Assembly: GCF_002868735.1 (NCBI RefSeq)
Contig: NZ_CP025611.1
Coordinates: 1,916,501 to 1,980,500 of the forward strand
Direction: 5' to 3'
DNA from: Niveispirillum cyanobacteriorum
Lineage (GTDB): Bacteria > Pseudomonadota > Alphaproteobacteria > Azospirillales > Azospirillaceae
Length of the DNA stretch: 64,000 nucleotides
Part shown: piece after piece, positions 8,644 through 16,315 of the stretch
Layout: every line of letters starts with the position of its first letter
Numbering within the stretch: position 1 is the first letter of the stretch
Notes under the pieces: generated by a model
What the model was told of the DNA's origin: nothing
What the model saw: the letters and a program-made list of their open reading frames with translations, nothing else
The model's database searches: none
Position numbers and translations under genes: made by a program

Positions 8644-10362
8644 TTAGGCGCTGCGCACCTGGGCCAGGAAGCGGTCGACGGTATTGCCCAACTCGCCAGA
8701 CTGGCGGGCCATGTTGCGGGCAGCCGACAGCATGTCGGTGGCCGACGAACCGGTCTGATGGGCCACCTGCTCCAGGCTTTCGATATTGCGGGTCACTTCC
8801 ATCGTGCCCATCGAAGCCTGCTGCACATTGCGGGCGATTTCCTTGGTGGCAGCGTCCTGCTCCTCAACGGCACCGGCGACCATTTCGGAGATGTCGTTGA
8901 TCTCCGCGATGGTACGGCTGATGACGACGATGGCGTCGACGGCCTCCTTGGTGGCGTCCTGCATGGTGGTAATCTGGCTGGCAATCTCTTCCGTGGCCTT
9001 GGCCGTCTGATTGGCCAGCGACTTCACTTCCGATGCCACGACGGCGAAGCCCTTGCCGGCTTCACCGGCGCGTGCCGCCTCGATGGTGGCGTTGAGCGCC
9101 AGCAGGTTAGTCTGGCTGGCGATGTCGCTGATCAGCTTCACCACGTCACCGATCGACTGTGCACGCTGGGCGAGCGACTGCACGGTTCCGTTGGTCTTCT
9201 CGGCGGTCTTGGCGGCGTCGCGGGCGATGCGGGCCGAGGTATTGACCTGATTGGAAATCTCAGCCAGCGAGCCGGCCAGTTCCTCGGTGGCGCTGGCCAC
9301 CGACTGCACATTGGCGCTGGCCTGCTGCGTGGCGGCGGCCACCGCACTGGTCTGCGCACGGCTTTCTTCAGCAGAAGCCGACAGGCCTTCAGCGGTGGAC
9401 TGTACCTGGCTGGACGCACCGGACAACTCGGCCACGACACCCTTCACCGAATTCTCGAAGTCGGACGCCAGCTTCTCCATGGACGCCTTCTTCTCGATGG
9501 CGGCCTGACGCTCGGCTTCTTCCTGGCGACGCCGCAGGTTTTCCACCTCAAGCGCGTTGTCCTTGAACACCTGCACCGATTGCGCCATGGCGCCGATCTC
9601 GTCGCCGCGGCCCAGACCGGAGACGGCCACCGTCAGGTCGCCGCCCGCCAGCTTGGACATGGCGGACTGCATGTCCTTCAGCGGGGCACCCACGATCTTA
9701 TGCAGCAGGAAGACCAGCAGACCGATCAGCACCGCCAGAACGATCGCGGCGATCAGCAGATTGCCCATGACGGCGGCGGAGATGGAGGACTGCACATTGG
9801 CGCGGCTCCAGGCAACCGTCAGCGTGCCGACCTGATCGCGGTTGGCGCCGGCGCGTACCGGTGCCTGGGCAATCAGGAAATCACCCAGATCCTGCACCTT
9901 AACGTCACCGACGGTCTTGTCGATCTTCGCCTTGGCGAAATCAAAGCCCGTCATGCCGGCCGGTAGCGGCTTGTCCTTGGTCGGATACTCGTTCAGCACT
10001 TCGCCATCGGCATCCACCACCTTCACGGCCGCAAGGCTGGTGCCCTTGGCAGCGGCGAGGTCGGCGTAGCTGTCGGCGACGGCGTCGGAATTCTTGAAGC
10101 GGACGGCGGCCGCCATCTGGGCCGCCATCATCTCCGTGACCTGGCTCTCGGATCGCTTGGACAGGTCCAGCATGGCATCGTTCATCGACGACGCGCTGAG
10201 CCCGATCACAGCACCCAGGCCGATAATAACCGGCACAGCGATGGAGAAGGTAATCTTCCGGCTGATGGACCAGTTACCAAAAAGGGCGCCCAACCCCCCG
10301 GCGGAGCCGGCGGCCGGCGCAGACTTGCCGGTCGGTCGCATGGTCCGATTGATAGTGCTCAT
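8644..10362 (-). CDS. Methyl-accepting chemotaxis protein
   Basis: 572 residues. TM1 is at about 36-58 ([19 protein letters not shown]), a periplasmic single-cache-like region of about 140 residues follows, TM2 is at about 199-221 ([19 protein letters not shown]), then HAMP to about 275 and the MCP signalling domain from about 310 to 570, with the conserved hairpin tip [17 protein letters not shown] near 435-450. It should couple a ligand outside the cytoplasmic membrane to CheA/CheW. No CheB/CheR pentapeptide is seen at the C-terminus (ends FLAQVRSA). A GGAGAGG site precedes the start. No che genes are in the window; it is a stand-alone receptor gene with its own terminator. Confidence 0.95.
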   Translation of the reverse strand: MSTINRTMRPTGKSAPAAGSAGGLGALFGNWSISRKITFSIAVPVIIGLGAVIGLSASSMNDAMLDLSKRSESQVTEMMAAQMAAAVRFKNSDAVADSYADLAAAKGTSLAAVKVVDADGEVLNEYPTKDKPLPAGMTGFDFAKAKIDKTVGDVKVQDLGDFLIAQAPVRAGANRDQVGTLTVAWSRANVQSSISAAVMGNLLIAAIVLAVLIGLLVFLLHKIVGAPLKDMQSAMSKLAGGDLTVAVSGLGRGDEIGAMAQSVQVFKDNALEVENLRRRQEEAERQAAIEKKASMEKLASDFENSVKGVVAELSGASSQVQSTAEGLSASAEESRAQTSAVAAATQQASANVQSVASATEELAGSLAEISNQVNTSARIARDAAKTAEKTNGTVQSLAQRAQSIGDVVKLISDIASQTNLLALNATIEAARAGEAGKGFAVVASEVKSLANQTAKATEEIASQITTMQDATKEAVDAIVVISRTIAEINDISEMVAGAVEEQDAATKEIARNVQQASMGTMEVTRNIESLEQVAHQTGSSATDMLSAARNMARQSGELGNTVDRFLAQVRSA

Positions 10363-10835
10363 CTCGCTGAACCTCTCCTGTCCTTTTCCGCACGCGTATC
10401 CTGATTACTGCACAGGCACACAAATCCCGCACAAGCGAAAACATCCCGATTAGAACGACCGTGCCATCAATTATGATGACAGGTCGCCGATCCCCACCAA
10501 GAAGGACCGGGAAACCATTACACGCGATGGAATGAGTAGTTAATTATCAACATTTTTATTAAAACTCATCCCATGTTCGGTCCGGCGGGAATGCCCCTTG
10601 CCGACCCGACATACTTTCGCATAGGTATAGCCGAGCTTGTAACGAAAATGTAGGCGTATCTACTGTACCAGCGGTGGATTCGCAGGAAGCGCGGAGGTCG
10701 CAAACAACTGGTTAATAAATTGCCGGTAAACTCGGCAATCAGAAGCCCTAGGGAGGGGCGCCGGAGGGACGGAACGTCCCCCGCCTAATCGAAAGTGTGT
10801 CAACGATAAGTGGCGATGAAAAAGGGGCTTTCACG
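10363..10835. other. 473-bp intergenic region between divergent MCP and small exported protein genes
   Basis: AT-rich compared with its flanks, especially 10525-10580 (TAGTTAATTATCAACATTTTTATTAAAAC). It should hold the promoters of both divergent genes. I can see a short hairpin (GGGAC/GTCCC at 10766-10780) in the leader of the rightward gene and a weak CATCA/TGATG repeat near 10466-10479, but no convincing operator or RNA gene. Confidence 0.5.
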
Positions 10836-11150
10836 ATGAAGAAAATGGTTGCGGCCATGCTGGCGGTGGCGGCGTTCGGGTTTGTCGGCGCGGCTCATGC
10901 CGAATGCACGTTGAAGGATGCACCCAACCTGCCCGATGGCGCATCGGCGGCAGAGGCGGACATGGTGGCAGCGCAGCAGGCCGTTAAGGCCTATGTGGCT
11001 GAAACGCAGGAATATCTCGCCTGCCTGGAATTCGAGGGCAAAGGCCGCGCCGGTGGCGACTGGACCAAGAAGTACAATGATGCTTCGACCCGAATGGAGA
11101 AGTTGGCAGCAGAGTTCAATAAGCAGTTGCGCGCCTTCAAGTCCAAGTAA
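10836..11150 (+). CDS. Small exported protein of unknown function
   Basis: 104 residues. The signal peptide MKKMVAAMLAVAAFGFVGAAHA ends in a clean AHA cleavage site. The mature part of about 82 residues has two cysteines (ECTLKDAP and YLACLEFEGKG) and the rest is helical and charged (DMVAAQQAVKAYVAETQEYLACLE, then TRMEKLAAEFNKQLRAF), suggesting a small helical hairpin with a possible disulfide. Start at 10836 is chosen because GGGG lies 10 nt upstream and the signal peptide begins there; the in-frame start at 10797 is unlikely. I recognise no family with certainty. Confidence 0.78.
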   Translation: MKKMVAAMLAVAAFGFVGAAHAECTLKDAPNLPDGASAAEADMVAAQQAVKAYVAETQEYLACLEFEGKGRAGGDWTKKYNDASTRMEKLAAEFNKQLRAFKSK

Positions 11151-11189
11151 TCAACAGCCTATTCCCAGGCCGCCCCTATACCCGTCCTG

Positions 11190-12479
11190 TCAGCGATCGG
11201 CTGCCGGGACGGGGGTGGACGCACCACCCGGCGGCGGGCCCAACGGCTCCACCGTGACCTTCGGCACGGGCGGCGGCTTGACGATGGGCGGCATCTCCAC
11301 CTGACCATTCAGGTCGCGGGCGCGTCCTACCTTCATGCCGTTCTTGGAACGAAACTCCGCCGGCGGCGTGGTCAGGGACCGCGATACGAGATTGGCCAGG
11401 GCCGATTCGTCCCAGTCGGGAACCGCCGGCCCCAGGCGGAGAATAACCAGATCACGCCCCTTCGACACGTAAAGTCGCGACCCGTCCGCGCCTGACAGGA
11501 AGATCGTGTCGCCATCGGCGAAGGGCTTTTTGGCGCCATTGCCGTTCACCGGCTCAAACGGCCAGCCCAGGCGCACACGCCAGCCATCGTGCCGGGCGTG
11601 GGTGATGGGCCGTTCCATTTGGTCCAGCCAGGGGGTGGGCACCAGTTGCGCGCCCCCCACCATACCGCCTTCCAACAGCAACAGGCCGGGCCGCAGCCAG
11701 TCGCGCGCCGTCGCCTTCACGCAGCACTGCAGATAGGCGGCGCCGTCGCCGCCACCGGCGGTCAGGCTGCCTGGACGCGCGCCCATGGGCTGCCACAGCT
11801 TGTTGGACAGAAGGTCGGCCGCCGGCACGCCCGCCGCACGCGACAGGACCAGGCCCAGCACCTGGGCTTCGAACAGGTTGGGGGCGAAACGGCTGCCCGG
11901 CTCGCTGTCCAGCTTTGCCGACAGGGTCCAGGCGATGGCATTTCCATCTGGGGCGATTGTCGGCAGCGTCAGGCCCGACGTGCCTTCCAGAAGCTGGCGC
12001 ACCGTGATGCGGCCCCGGTCATCGCCGGCCCATTCGGGAACCCAGGTGGCAATGCCCGTATCCAACCCCGGCAGCACCCCGTCGCGCAGCGCCTGACCGG
12101 TCAGCAGCGCCATGATGGCCGGCATCAGCCCCGATGCCTCCAGCATGTCGCCGGCCTGAACATCGGGTGCATAAAGCTCAAGCTGCAGGGCGCCGGCGTG
12201 CCAGACCAGCAGGGCACGGCTTTTCGTGGCTGTGAATAGGGCATTGATTTCCTTCAGCCCTTTGTCCGACAGCACGCCGGCATCGGGATCGGCCATGGGC
12301 AGGACAGTGCCGGGACCGGACGCCAATGGCCGTTCCACCACCACCGGTCCTTCCACCTTTTCCGGGATGAGGATACCGGCGGGATCGCGCCGTTCCTCCC
12401 GGTCGCCGCCCAGCCACCAAACCGCCCCCAGGGCGGTTCCCAGCAACAGGGCGGATGCGATCAGGACCGGACGGCGCAT
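11190..12479 (-). CDS. Beta-lactamase-fold serine hydrolase homolog, apparently catalytically dead
   Basis: 429 residues with one N-terminal membrane anchor or signal segment (LIASALLLGTALGAVWWLGG). The central region follows class C beta-lactamase/esterase-like proteins: LEASGLMPAIMALLTGQAL, GIATWVPEW, RITVRQLLEGTSGL, GSRFAPNLFEAQVLGLVLSRAAG. In active members these positions carry SxxK, then YxN, then HxG. Here S116 is kept but the Lys is Met119, the Tyr and Asn positions are Pro200 and Leu202, and the HxG position reads FLSGADG. The C-terminus is a Pro-rich tail (PPIVKPPPVPK). I infer a periplasm-facing pseudoenzyme with a binding or scaffolding role. It is the second gene after a lipoprotein (gap 32 bp), so the two are likely co-expressed. 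Confidence 0.82.
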   Translation of the reverse strand: MRRPVLIASALLLGTALGAVWWLGGDREERRDPAGILIPEKVEGPVVVERPLASGPGTVLPMADPDAGVLSDKGLKEINALFTATKSRALLVWHAGALQLELYAPDVQAGDMLEASGLMPAIMALLTGQALRDGVLPGLDTGIATWVPEWAGDDRGRITVRQLLEGTSGLTLPTIAPDGNAIAWTLSAKLDSEPGSRFAPNLFEAQVLGLVLSRAAGVPAADLLSNKLWQPMGARPGSLTAGGGDGAAYLQCCVKATARDWLRPGLLLLEGGMVGGAQLVPTPWLDQMERPITHARHDGWRVRLGWPFEPVNGNGAKKPFADGDTIFLSGADGSRLYVSKGRDLVILRLGPAVPDWDESALANLVSRSLTTPPAEFRSKNGMKVGRARDLNGQVEMPPIVKPPPVPKVTVEPLGPPPGGASTPVPAADR

Positions 12480-12511
12480 GGTACTTCTTCCCTATTCAAG
12501 CGTGCGTCCGC

Positions 12512-12934
12512 TTACTGGACGTGACGGTAGAGGGGATAGTCCCGGGCCTGCACCACTTCCCATACGCCATCGGGCTGACGGCAAAGGAAACCGGTCGCAT
12601 GCTGGTACATCTCCTCCAGGATGACGACGGAATGGAACTCACGGCAGGGACGGTTCTGCCCGTCATAGCCGTCGCGCAGCACCTTCACGGCACCGCGCTT
12701 GCCGGTGATGGGATTGGCCCAGCCGACAGGCGCGTCGATGGGCTTACCCCCCAATTCCCGCAGCGCGCCCTGGAACCCGGCAATGTCGCTGTCCTCCATG
12801 GTGATGGTACGCGGCTTGGGCGGCGGCGGGGGCGGTGCCTCCGCAACCGGCGCCGGTGCCGGCGGCGGCTTCGTCTGGCATCCGGCAACCACCAGCATCA
12901 GACAGATCAAACCCAGGCTGCGCTTATTCATCAT
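12512..12934 (-). CDS. Lipoprotein with 17-kDa surface-antigen-like C-terminal domain
   Basis: 140 residues. The leader MMNKRSLGLICLMLVVAGCQ has a lipobox (VAGC), then a Pro-rich linker (KPPPAPAPVAEAPPPPPPKP) and a compact domain with RPCREFHSVVILEE and ATGFLCRQPDGVWEVV. The paired motifs PCRE and CRQPDGxWxV are those of the RT0821/Lpp0805-type surface antigen family, so a disulfide between the two cysteines is likely. The long upstream in-frame extension to 13654 overlaps ychF antisense and is not coding. The start is either ATG of the MM pair (12934 or 12931). It precedes the pseudo-serine-hydrolase gene. Confidence 0.85.
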   Translation of the reverse strand: MMNKRSLGLICLMLVVAGCQTKPPPAPAPVAEAPPPPPPKPRTITMEDSDIAGFQGALRELGGKPIDAPVGWANPITGKRGAVKVLRDGYDGQNRPCREFHSVVILEEMYQHATGFLCRQPDGVWEVVQARDYPLYRHVQ

Positions 12935-13088
12935 TTCCCCAAAAACCGCTTGGACCCGTAAGGTTGTCTTCTCTACTGCCAAACCGCCGGGGGCCAAGGC
13001 AAGGGCGAACCCCTCACCCCTTCGATTTGACCCCCAATCTTGGCGGTAGCGTGGCACGGCTTGGATGGACCAGTGACAAGTTCGTGCC

Positions 13089-13124
13089 CGCCGGCCAAAT
13101 GACGGGGATGCCCTGCACCCCCGT
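13089..13124. repeat. 36-bp direct repeat, copy 1
   Basis: Identical over 36 bp to 13202-13237, starting CGCCGGCCAAATGACGGGG and ending CACCCCCGT. The core ACGGGG...CCCCGT is an inverted repeat; in this copy the outer part of the right arm is degenerate (CCCCGTTTCAT), so the hairpin is shorter than in copy 2. Confidence 0.8.
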
Positions 13125-13201
13125 TTCATTCCGCCCTCAGGCGCCGGGCGCCGCCATCCGGCGGGCGGGGCTTGCCGCGCCATGGGGCGCGGGCCGGCGG
13201 T

Positions 13202-13243
13202 CGCCGGCCAAATGACGGGGATGCCCTGCACCCCCGTCATTTG
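13202..13243. repeat. 36-bp direct repeat, copy 2, with a perfect 12-bp hairpin
   Basis: Repeat unit 13202-13237. Together with the next six bases it forms a perfect 12-bp stem: CAAATGACGGGG (13209-13220) with CCCCGTCATTTG (13232-13243) and an 11-nt loop. No T-run follows, so it is not a standard terminator. It looks like a REP/BIME-type dispersed palindromic element 67 bp upstream of the ychF start. Confidence 0.8.
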
Positions 13244-13309
13244 CTTTCCGCGCGCGGATCGCCCATAACCGGGCCAACCCTTTTCATCTTTTCGGCAAAG
13301 CATCGTCCC

Positions 13310-14407
13310 ATGGGATTCAACTGCGGTATCGTCGGTCTGCCCAATGTCGGCAAGTCCACCCTGTTCAACGCACTGACCAGCACGGCAGCGGCCGAGGCCG
13401 CGAACTACCCGTTCTGCACGATCGAGCCGAATGTGGGTCGCGTCGGTGTGCCCGATCCGCGCCTGGACAAGCTGGCCGAGATTGCCAAGTCGCAGAAGAT
13501 CATCGCCACGCAGCTTGAGTTCGTGGACATCGCCGGTCTGGTGCGCGGCGCGTCGAAGGGCGAGGGTCTGGGCAACCAGTTCCTGGCCAATATCCGCGAA
13601 GTGGACGCCATCGTCCATGTCCTGCGCTGCTTCGAAGATGGCGACATCACCCACGTCGAAGGCTCCATCGACCCCGTCCGCGATGCAGAGACGGTGGAGA
13701 CGGAGCTGATGCTGGCCGACATGGATAGCCTGGAAAAGCGCCTTCCGCCGCTGCAGAAAAAGGCCAAGGCCGGTGACAAGGACGCCAAGGCCCTGTCCGA
13801 TCTGATGGAGCGTGTGCTGGCAGCATTGCGCGACGGCAAGCCCGCGCGCACGGTGGAGGTCTCCAACGAGGAGCGTGACGCGTTCAAACAGATGGCGCTG
13901 CTGACCGGCAAGCCCGTCCTCTATGTCTGCAATGTCGAGGAAGCGTCGGCCGGCAGTGGCAACAGCCTGTCTGCCAAGGTTGCCGAGATGGCCGCACGCC
14001 AGGGTGCCGCCAGCGTCGTCATCTCCGCCGCCATCGAGGCGGAGCTGTCACAGCTGCCGGACGAGGACAAGCTGGAATACCTGTCCTCCCTGGGTCTGGA
14101 AGAGCCGGGCCTGAATCGCCTGATCCGCGCCGGCTACAGCCTGCTGGGCCTGCTGACCTTCTTCACCGTCGGCCCCAAGGAAGCCCGCGCATGGACCGTC
14201 CGCAAGGGCGCCAAGGCACCGGAAGCCGCCGGCGTCATCCATACCGATTTCGAGCGCGGCTTCATCAAGGCCGAGACGATCGACTTCACCAGCTACACCA
14301 CGTTGGGCGGTGAGGTAGGGTGCAAGGAAGCCGGCAAGATGCGCATGGAAGGCAAGGAATACCTGGTCCAGGACGGCGACATCTTCCACTTCCGCTTCAA
14401 CGTGTAA
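13310..14407 (+). CDS. ychF: Redox-regulated ribosome-binding ATPase YchF (OBG family)
   Basis: 365 residues, full length. The P-loop GLPNVGKST is at 8-16, followed by FVDIAGLVRGASKGEGLGNQF (in two parts, the switch II/G3 region) and the altered specificity motif YVCNVEE in place of NKxD, which is the reason YchF prefers ATP. The C-terminal TGS domain ends with EYLVQDGDIFHFRFNV. The start MGFNCGIVGLPN at 13310 is the universal one; the longer reading from 13172 runs through the repeat region and is rejected. A strong terminator follows. Confidence 0.97.
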   Translation: MGFNCGIVGLPNVGKSTLFNALTSTAAAEAANYPFCTIEPNVGRVGVPDPRLDKLAEIAKSQKIIATQLEFVDIAGLVRGASKGEGLGNQFLANIREVDAIVHVLRCFEDGDITHVEGSIDPVRDAETVETELMLADMDSLEKRLPPLQKKAKAGDKDAKALSDLMERVLAALRDGKPARTVEVSNEERDAFKQMALLTGKPVLYVCNVEEASAGSGNSLSAKVAEMAARQGAASVVISAAIEAELSQLPDEDKLEYLSSLGLEEPGLNRLIRAGYSLLGLLTFFTVGPKEARAWTVRKGAKAPEAAGVIHTDFERGFIKAETIDFTSYTTLGGEVGCKEAGKMRMEGKEYLVQDGDIFHFRFNV

Positions 14408-14436
14408 GCACCCGGTTCATCCAAGGCCTTGGATCA

Positions 14437-14465
14437 AGCCCCGCCTTCACCGGCGGGGCTTTTTC
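14437..14465 (+). terminator. Rho-independent terminator after ychF
   Basis: Perfect 9-bp stem AGCCCCGCC/GGCGGGGCT (14437-14445 with 14452-14460) with a short TTCACC loop, directly followed by a T-run to 14465. Confidence 0.9.
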
Positions 14466-14778
14466 TTTGCCAAACGGAAACGATTGAAACAATGGGCGCA
14501 GGGTCTCCCGTTGCGCGAGTCGCGCCGGATTGACCGTTGCAACCACGAGGAAGCCAGACCGGTGGTAAGAGCCGACCAAAGCCCATGCCCGGAAATATTG
14601 ATATTTTCCAAGGGGGTAGCAAGCCAACGCTATACAGTAATGCCGTATTTCGTCATTCCGAATTAAGCAACTTATTGACCCCTGACAGCATCGGCGTTAT
14701 CTGTTTTTCCGGGCTGGCAAATCTGACGGCTGATGGTCCCTCATGGACCGCGCCGTCCTTATCAGAGGCATGCGTGCG
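14466..14778. other. 313-bp non-coding stretch upstream of the FG-GAP-like gene
   Basis: Noticeably AT-richer than its flanks around 14590-14705. It contains an AT-rich near-palindrome (AATATTGATATT, about 14594-14605) and a promoter-like pair at 14675-14703. I see no RNA gene or conserved small protein. Confidence 0.5.
14675..14703 (+). promoter_or_regulatory. Candidate sigma-70 promoter for the FG-GAP-like gene
   Basis: TTGACC (14675-14680), 17-nt spacer, TATCTG (14698-14703). The -35 box is 5 of 6 to consensus and spacing is ideal; the -10 is weak. It sits in the AT-rich leader about 75 bp before the chosen start codon. Confidence 0.35.
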
Positions 14779-16056
14779 ATGAGTTCGCAGATTCTCACTT
14801 TCGACAAATCGGGTCTGACCCTGCGCTCGCTGACGGGCATGTCGATGCCACTGCCGGGCGTCGATACCCGGGGCGTCAATGCGGTTGTGGCCGGCACCCT
14901 GTCCTCGGACGGTGTTGCCGATGTCGTGGTCGGGCGTGATGACGGCACCTTCTCCTGGTTCGACGGGCAGAAGGGCGGCGAAAAGCCGGTGGAGCATGTG
15001 TTGGAACTGCCGCTGCCGATCCCGCGCATGTTCGGGGTGGAACGGATCACCGATCTGATGGGCATTGCCGATGCCAATGGCGATGGCCGCAACGATGTGA
15101 TTTTCAGCTCCTACCTGCTCTACAGCGACACGCCGAACCTGGGCATCGATCCCGGTCCTGATGATGAAGTGCATATTCTGCCCTTCCCCTATGGCGACGA
15201 CGCGCTGCCGCCACCCTCGGGTGCGCCGGCGGAAGAGCCGATCTTCACCATCCTGCCCTATCCCCTGCCACCACGCCCTATCGCCGTGGGTGAGCCGTAT
15301 CCGGGCACCGACCTGACGAAGATCGATTTCTCCAACATCAAGGTTGACCTGCGCGGCGTGCTGATGACCACGGGGAACGAGGTTTATATCCCCGGCCCCG
15401 AACAGGGCATCGCCGTGGGTGAGCCGCATCCCGGTACTGGCCGGTATGCCGAACCCGCCAAACAGATTTACGGCGTCGATACCGACACCGGTAATGTCTA
15501 CGTCATCTGGGACAATCAGGACCGGAACAAGGAGTTCGTGGCCCTGGGCAATCTGGACGCGCGCGGTGGCGTCGACGTCCTGTTCAAGGACAAGACCACA
15601 GGCGATCTTTATGTAAAGAACGACCTGTCCGACGCCTATTTCGTCAGCGGCATCACCTCTGACGGCACGGTTTCGGTTGCAGCGGTTGGCAATTTCCAGG
15701 GCAATGACAGCCTGGACGAAATCCTGTTCTATGATGCCAGTTCACGCGAGTTCAGCATCTGGATCCATCCGCCGTTCGACATTGCCACCAGCTACATGGT
15801 CGGCGTCGATTACTTCAAGACGGTGTTCAAGTTGGATTTCGGCTGGGACTTCGTGGGCACGCAGGATATCGACGGCGACGGGATCGAGGACATCATCGTC
15901 GCGGCGGTGGGTGACTTTGCTCCTTACCGTCCGGGCTCCCTGGCTCCGGTCGCCTATTACAGCTCGGCCACCGAAGAGCTGGTGGAGCTGGGCAGCTTCG
16001 ACCCGTTCACACTGAAGGCCATCGGCAATTTCTTTGATGGTCCCAGCATCCTGTAA
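14779..16056 (+). CDS. FG-GAP/VCBS-repeat-like protein of unknown function
   Basis: 425 residues from ATG 14779 (an in-frame ATG at 14743 is possible). Several short Asp-rich blades resemble FG-GAP/VCBS repeats of integrin-like beta propellers: GTLSSDGVADVVVGRDDGTFSWF, MGIADANGDGRNDVIFSS (both shortened in nature here: ADANGDGRNDVIF), GNFQGNDSLDEILFYDA and TQDIDGDGIEDIIVAAVGDF. The DxDGDG loops are likely calcium sites. The middle holds two copies of IAVGEPxPGT encoded by an identical 18-bp DNA repeat (15280-15297, 15409-15426). No signal peptide is visible, so secretion would need another route such as type I, or the protein is cytoplasmic. Function unknown. It has its own terminator. Confidence 0.8.
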   Translation: MSSQILTFDKSGLTLRSLTGMSMPLPGVDTRGVNAVVAGTLSSDGVADVVVGRDDGTFSWFDGQKGGEKPVEHVLELPLPIPRMFGVERITDLMGIADANGDGRNDVIFSSYLLYSDTPNLGIDPGPDDEVHILPFPYGDDALPPPSGAPAEEPIFTILPYPLPPRPIAVGEPYPGTDLTKIDFSNIKVDLRGVLMTTGNEVYIPGPEQGIAVGEPHPGTGRYAEPAKQIYGVDTDTGNVYVIWDNQDRNKEFVALGNLDARGGVDVLFKDKTTGDLYVKNDLSDAYFVSGITSDGTVSVAAVGNFQGNDSLDEILFYDASSREFSIWIHPPFDIATSYMVGVDYFKTVFKLDFGWDFVGTQDIDGDGIEDIIVAAVGDFAPYRPGSLAPVAYYSSATEELVELGSFDPFTLKAIGNFFDGPSIL

Positions 16057-16102
16057 GCTTTGCTGACAGGACTTATGAGGCACACTCTCACTATTCCTTT
16101 TG

Positions 16103-16132
16103 CGGGCGGTCCGTCTGGGCCGCCCGTTTTTT
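16103..16132 (+). terminator. Rho-independent terminator after the FG-GAP-like gene
   Basis: CGGGCGGTCC (16103-16112) pairs with GGGCCGCCCG (16117-16126) with one G-U pair and a GTCT loop, followed by a run of T to 16132. Confidence 0.9.
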
Positions 16133-16315
16133 CATCTTTCGGAGCAATCCAGGTGGGTGGTTGTGTCATCGGGGCCGCAATCGCCGGAATAATGCATATG
16201 GAACCGCCCTTTACGTAACGTCACCCCCTTCCGTGGTCTGTCTGCATTGGATACCGTCTCTCTCGTGCTGAATCGGGCAATGAAATTAAAGCCCGACCAT
16301 GGGAGGAACCTTTTG

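Larger units (their letters stand above)
12935..13309. other. 375-bp intergenic region with two repeat copies before ychF
   Basis: Between the leftward lipoprotein gene and ychF. It carries two copies of a 36-bp repeat (13089-13124 and 13202-13237, described separately), separated by very GC-rich sequence with GGCGCC/GGGCGCC blocks. Long in-frame readings through it from ychF or from the lipoprotein are not supported by conserved protein sequence. Confidence 0.6.

Noticed and set aside
8629-9966. Long rightward ORF antisense to the chemoreceptor gene
   Set aside because: Shadow of the GC-rich MCP coding frame; His/Gly/Leu-rich, no domain, no ribosome site.
10466-10479. Weak CATCA/TGATG dyad upstream of the chemoreceptor gene
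   Set aside because: Only 5-bp arms in AT-rich sequence; not distinguishable from chance.
12935-13654. N-terminal extension of the lipoprotein gene antisense to ychF
   Set aside because: The lipobox signal peptide begins at 12934; the extension crosses the repeat region and the ychF gene.
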